A DNA stretch of 15,187 nucleotides from Anaerolineales bacterium UBA4826 (GTDB taxonomy: Bacteria; Chloroflexota; Anaerolineae; UBA4142): the NCBI GenBank assembly GCA_002400365.1, contig DHFK01000146.1, positions 13,209 to 28,395 on the forward strand, in the 5' to 3' direction. A program made the translations under genes and the position numbers. The notes under the pieces were generated by a model, which was given only the letters and a program-made list of their open reading frames with translations, did not search any database and was not told the DNA's origin. Below are positions 13,588 to 15,187 of the stretch, one piece after another (the first letter of the stretch is position 1; every line of letters begins with the position of its first letter).

Positions 13588-13645
13588 AAAGGATGAGGGC
13601 GGAACGCTTCGCGTGAAGGATGAAAAAAAGGAATCCATTCATCCT
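13588..13645. repeat. degenerate AAGGATGA repeat with an 8-bp inverted repeat
   Basis: In the 104-base gap between the two minus-strand genes, AAAGGATGAGG and GTGAAGGATGAA are near-direct repeats, and AGGATGAA (13617-13624) pairs with TTCATCCT (13638-13645) around 13 bases. The run AAAAAAA gives T7 on the minus strand. The style (ATCCTTCA/TTCATCC) matches degenerate repeat tracts found elsewhere in such genomes. No convincing promoter for the GT4 gene was found in this gap, and read-through from the YfhO-like gene is assumed. Confidence 0.45.
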
Positions 13646-13680
13646 CGTGCCTTTAAGCAATGTCTGCGCCGCACCAGTTG

Positions 13681-15187
13681 TCATTTCTTGAAACCAGCAC
13701 CCAAGACAATCAGAACGATCAGCGCCAGTCCGCTGATTGCCGCGCCCACCGCGACGGATGGGGGGCGATACTCGAACGCGATGGTATGCGCGCCCGGCGC
13801 GAGCAGCACCGCGCGGAAAACATAATCGGCGCGCGCAATCGGGGTGGCTCGACCATCCACCGTCGCAGTCCAGCCCGGATACCACGTGTCCGCGAGAACG
13901 AGAAAACCCGCTCGCGCGGATTGCGCTTTAACCACAACGCGCTCCGGCTTGTCCAGCGTGATCTCGACCGCATCGCCCTGCGCCGGCGATTCGTCGCTCA
14001 ACGGCGCGCCATCGCTCAAGAGCGCAAGACGATTGGGCTGGAACGCCGGGTCTTGCATCCGCGCCAATACCTGCTCGTCGGCGACGACCTCGGCGGCGTG
14101 AACGATGAACGCGCGCGGCAGCACATTCCGATTTTCGTACAGCCCCACGCGCTCGTCGCGGTACACCAGAGACAAATCGCTCTGTTGGGTCAGCGCGGAC
14201 AGCGCAAGCGTTTTGCCGGCTTGGTCAATTAGCGCTACCCGCTCGATCGTCAGTCCGATGTTCGGCGCGCTCACCCGCGCGCCGATGGAGGTGATGAGCG
14301 GTGGATTTGCGTTCGCAATCGAATAGCGATGAACATATTTCGAACCGCTGAAGCGGAAATCGCCCGCCGACGAATAGCCGACGATAGGTATCGCGTCGGC
14401 GATTTTCTTGTGCCGGGCTTGTACGCCGGCGACGTCCCAGAGCCAATCTGCCGTTTCGATTCCCAGGCGGATCGGCAAAACGATTGGCGCGTCATTTGCA
14501 ACGATCAGCGTCAACTCTCCGATCGCGACGCCGTCCGCGAGTCCCAGCGTGTTTTCGGTGTATGAAACGATCTCGAACTGCGCGGCGCGCGTGGGCTCAA
14601 GCGTGAGTGTCCGTCCGACGATTTCCAGCGGTCGCGTCGCGCGCGGCGCTGGGCTGCTTTCCGGCAGCCCGGCGAGCGGTTCCAAAACATAACGGACGTT
14701 CATCAGATTTAGCATCGCCGGGGTCAGCGCTCTCAAATACTCGTTGTTCTTGCGCAGCGCCAGGGGCGAATTGGCTTGCGCGCCCGGTTTGCCAAAAGCC
14801 ATCGGACGATTCGGGCGGAGCGACAGATCGGACACGTTGGTATAGACGCGCTCGGACGCGCCGGCTTGCATCGCGCGGAACACGTCCGGGACATTCGTCA
14901 GTTGAGCCGGCGGGACGAGCGCGTCGAGCGTGAACAGAAACGGCATCGCGTAAAGCGTCAACTCGAACGCGCTCGCGCCGATGACCCACAGCGCCAACGC
15001 GTTCGCGCGCGCTATGCGCTTTATCGCCAGCGCGATGAACGCAGCGCCCGCGACAAGAAGCAGGATGGCTAGAAATGTCCATGCATCGAATGCGCCAGCC
15101 GCCTTTAGCGCGACGATGCCAACGACCACGAGCGCGATGACGCCGTCGCTCCATTTTGCGGGGATGGTATGGGGCAACCGCCGCGGG
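13681..15187 (-). CDS. YfhO-like membrane protein, C-terminal part (cut by window edge)
   Basis: The frame is open from the right edge of the window to the TGA at 13681-13683; about 500 codons are visible. The only candidate start near the edge is a TTG at 15175-15177 without a good ribosome-binding site, and full-length YfhO relatives have many more N-terminal transmembrane helices, so the gene almost certainly begins outside the window. Visible from N to C: two or three hydrophobic helices (about 14930-15145), ERVYTNVSDLSLRPN, the LNLMNVRYVLEPL strand (about 14680-14720), a long beta-rich domain, and DTWYPGWTATVDG (about 13850-13890) followed by APGAHTIAFEYRPP and a last transmembrane helix (about 13690-13745). 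The latter pattern is diagnostic of YfhO proteins, which are thought to glycosylate lipoteichoic-acid-like polymers or other envelope carriers. It lies upstream of the GT4 and GT-C-like genes in the same direction. Confidence 0.85.
   Translation of the reverse strand, partial: PRRLPHTIPAKWSDGVIALVVVGIVALKAAGAFDAWTFLAILLLVAGAAFIALAIKRIARANALALWVIGASAFELTLYAMPFLFTLDALVPPAQLTNVPDVFRAMQAGASERVYTNVSDLSLRPNRPMAFGKPGAQANSPLALRKNNEYLRALTPAMLNLMNVRYVLEPLAGLPESSPAPRATRPLEIVGRTLTLEPTRAAQFEIVSYTENTLGLADGVAIGELTLIVANDAPIVLPIRLGIETADWLWDVAGVQARHKKIADAIPIVGYSSAGDFRFSGSKYVHRYSIANANPPLITSIGARVSAPNIGLTIERVALIDQAGKTLALSALTQQSDLSLVYRDERVGLYENRNVLPRAFIVHAAEVVADEQVLARMQDPAFQPNRLALLSDGAPLSDESPAQGDAVEITLDKPERVVVKAQSARAGFLVLADTWYPGWTATVDGRATPIARADYVFRAVLLAPGAHTIAFEYRPPSVAVGAAISGLALIVLIVLGAGFKK

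Overview
The window reads as a piece of a GC-rich bacterial chromosome, most likely Chloroflexota and probably Anaerolineae-like. This assignment is inferred from several things: a baseplate-J-like membrane protein next to ruvX and mltG, a secreted protein ending in LPLVVR, a tandem CxxC zinc-ribbon protein, a GTAGGGGCGG palindrome and degenerate 7-bp repeat tracts between genes. No rRNA or other phylogenetic marker is present, and the taxonomy was not tested. No tRNA, insertion sequence, CRISPR array or prophage was seen.

Region 1 (85-8079, + strand) is a tightly packed co-directional run: a Uma2-type nuclease-fold protein, alanyl-tRNA synthetase (alaS), a 74-aa antitoxin-like protein, a membrane-anchored baseplate-J-like protein, the RuvX/YqgF Holliday-junction resolvase, an MltG-type endolytic transglycosylase made as a lipoprotein, and a GT4/glycogen-synthase-like glycosyltransferase. 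Gaps are a few bases or overlaps (ruvX and mltG share ATGGGTAA), so a single operon is plausible. The link between mltG and the glycosyltransferase is a tract of twelve degenerate heptanucleotides that supplies both the mltG stop and the glycosyltransferase start. Two hairpins, the second a good intrinsic terminator, close the run at about 8150.

Region 2 (8160-10333, + strand) holds two single-gene units. The first is a 103-aa tandem zinc-ribbon protein with a near-perfect Shine-Dalgarno. The second is a 488-aa secreted right-handed beta-helix protein. Between them lies the densest regulatory DNA of the window: a 15-bp-stem hairpin, an array of DnaA-box-like 9-mers spaced by about one or two helical turns, and a strong extended -10 promoter whose -35 is embedded in the palindrome GATTGTTTACAATC.

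Region 3 (10341-15187, - strand) converges on region 2 at a 10-bp-stem palindrome. Read leftwards it is a surface-glycan or membrane-glycosylation cassette: the C-terminal part of a YfhO-like membrane protein (cut by the window edge), a GT4 glycosyltransferase and a polytopic GT-C-like membrane protein. The last two are translationally coupled or nearly so.

No complete, clearly novel multi-gene system was found. The observations most worth a second look are the phased DnaA-box-like array with the operator-like palindrome upstream of the secreted beta-helix gene, the LPLVVR C-terminus of that protein, the heptad tract that has become the N-terminus of a glycosyltransferase, and the orphan baseplate-J-like membrane protein inside a housekeeping operon.
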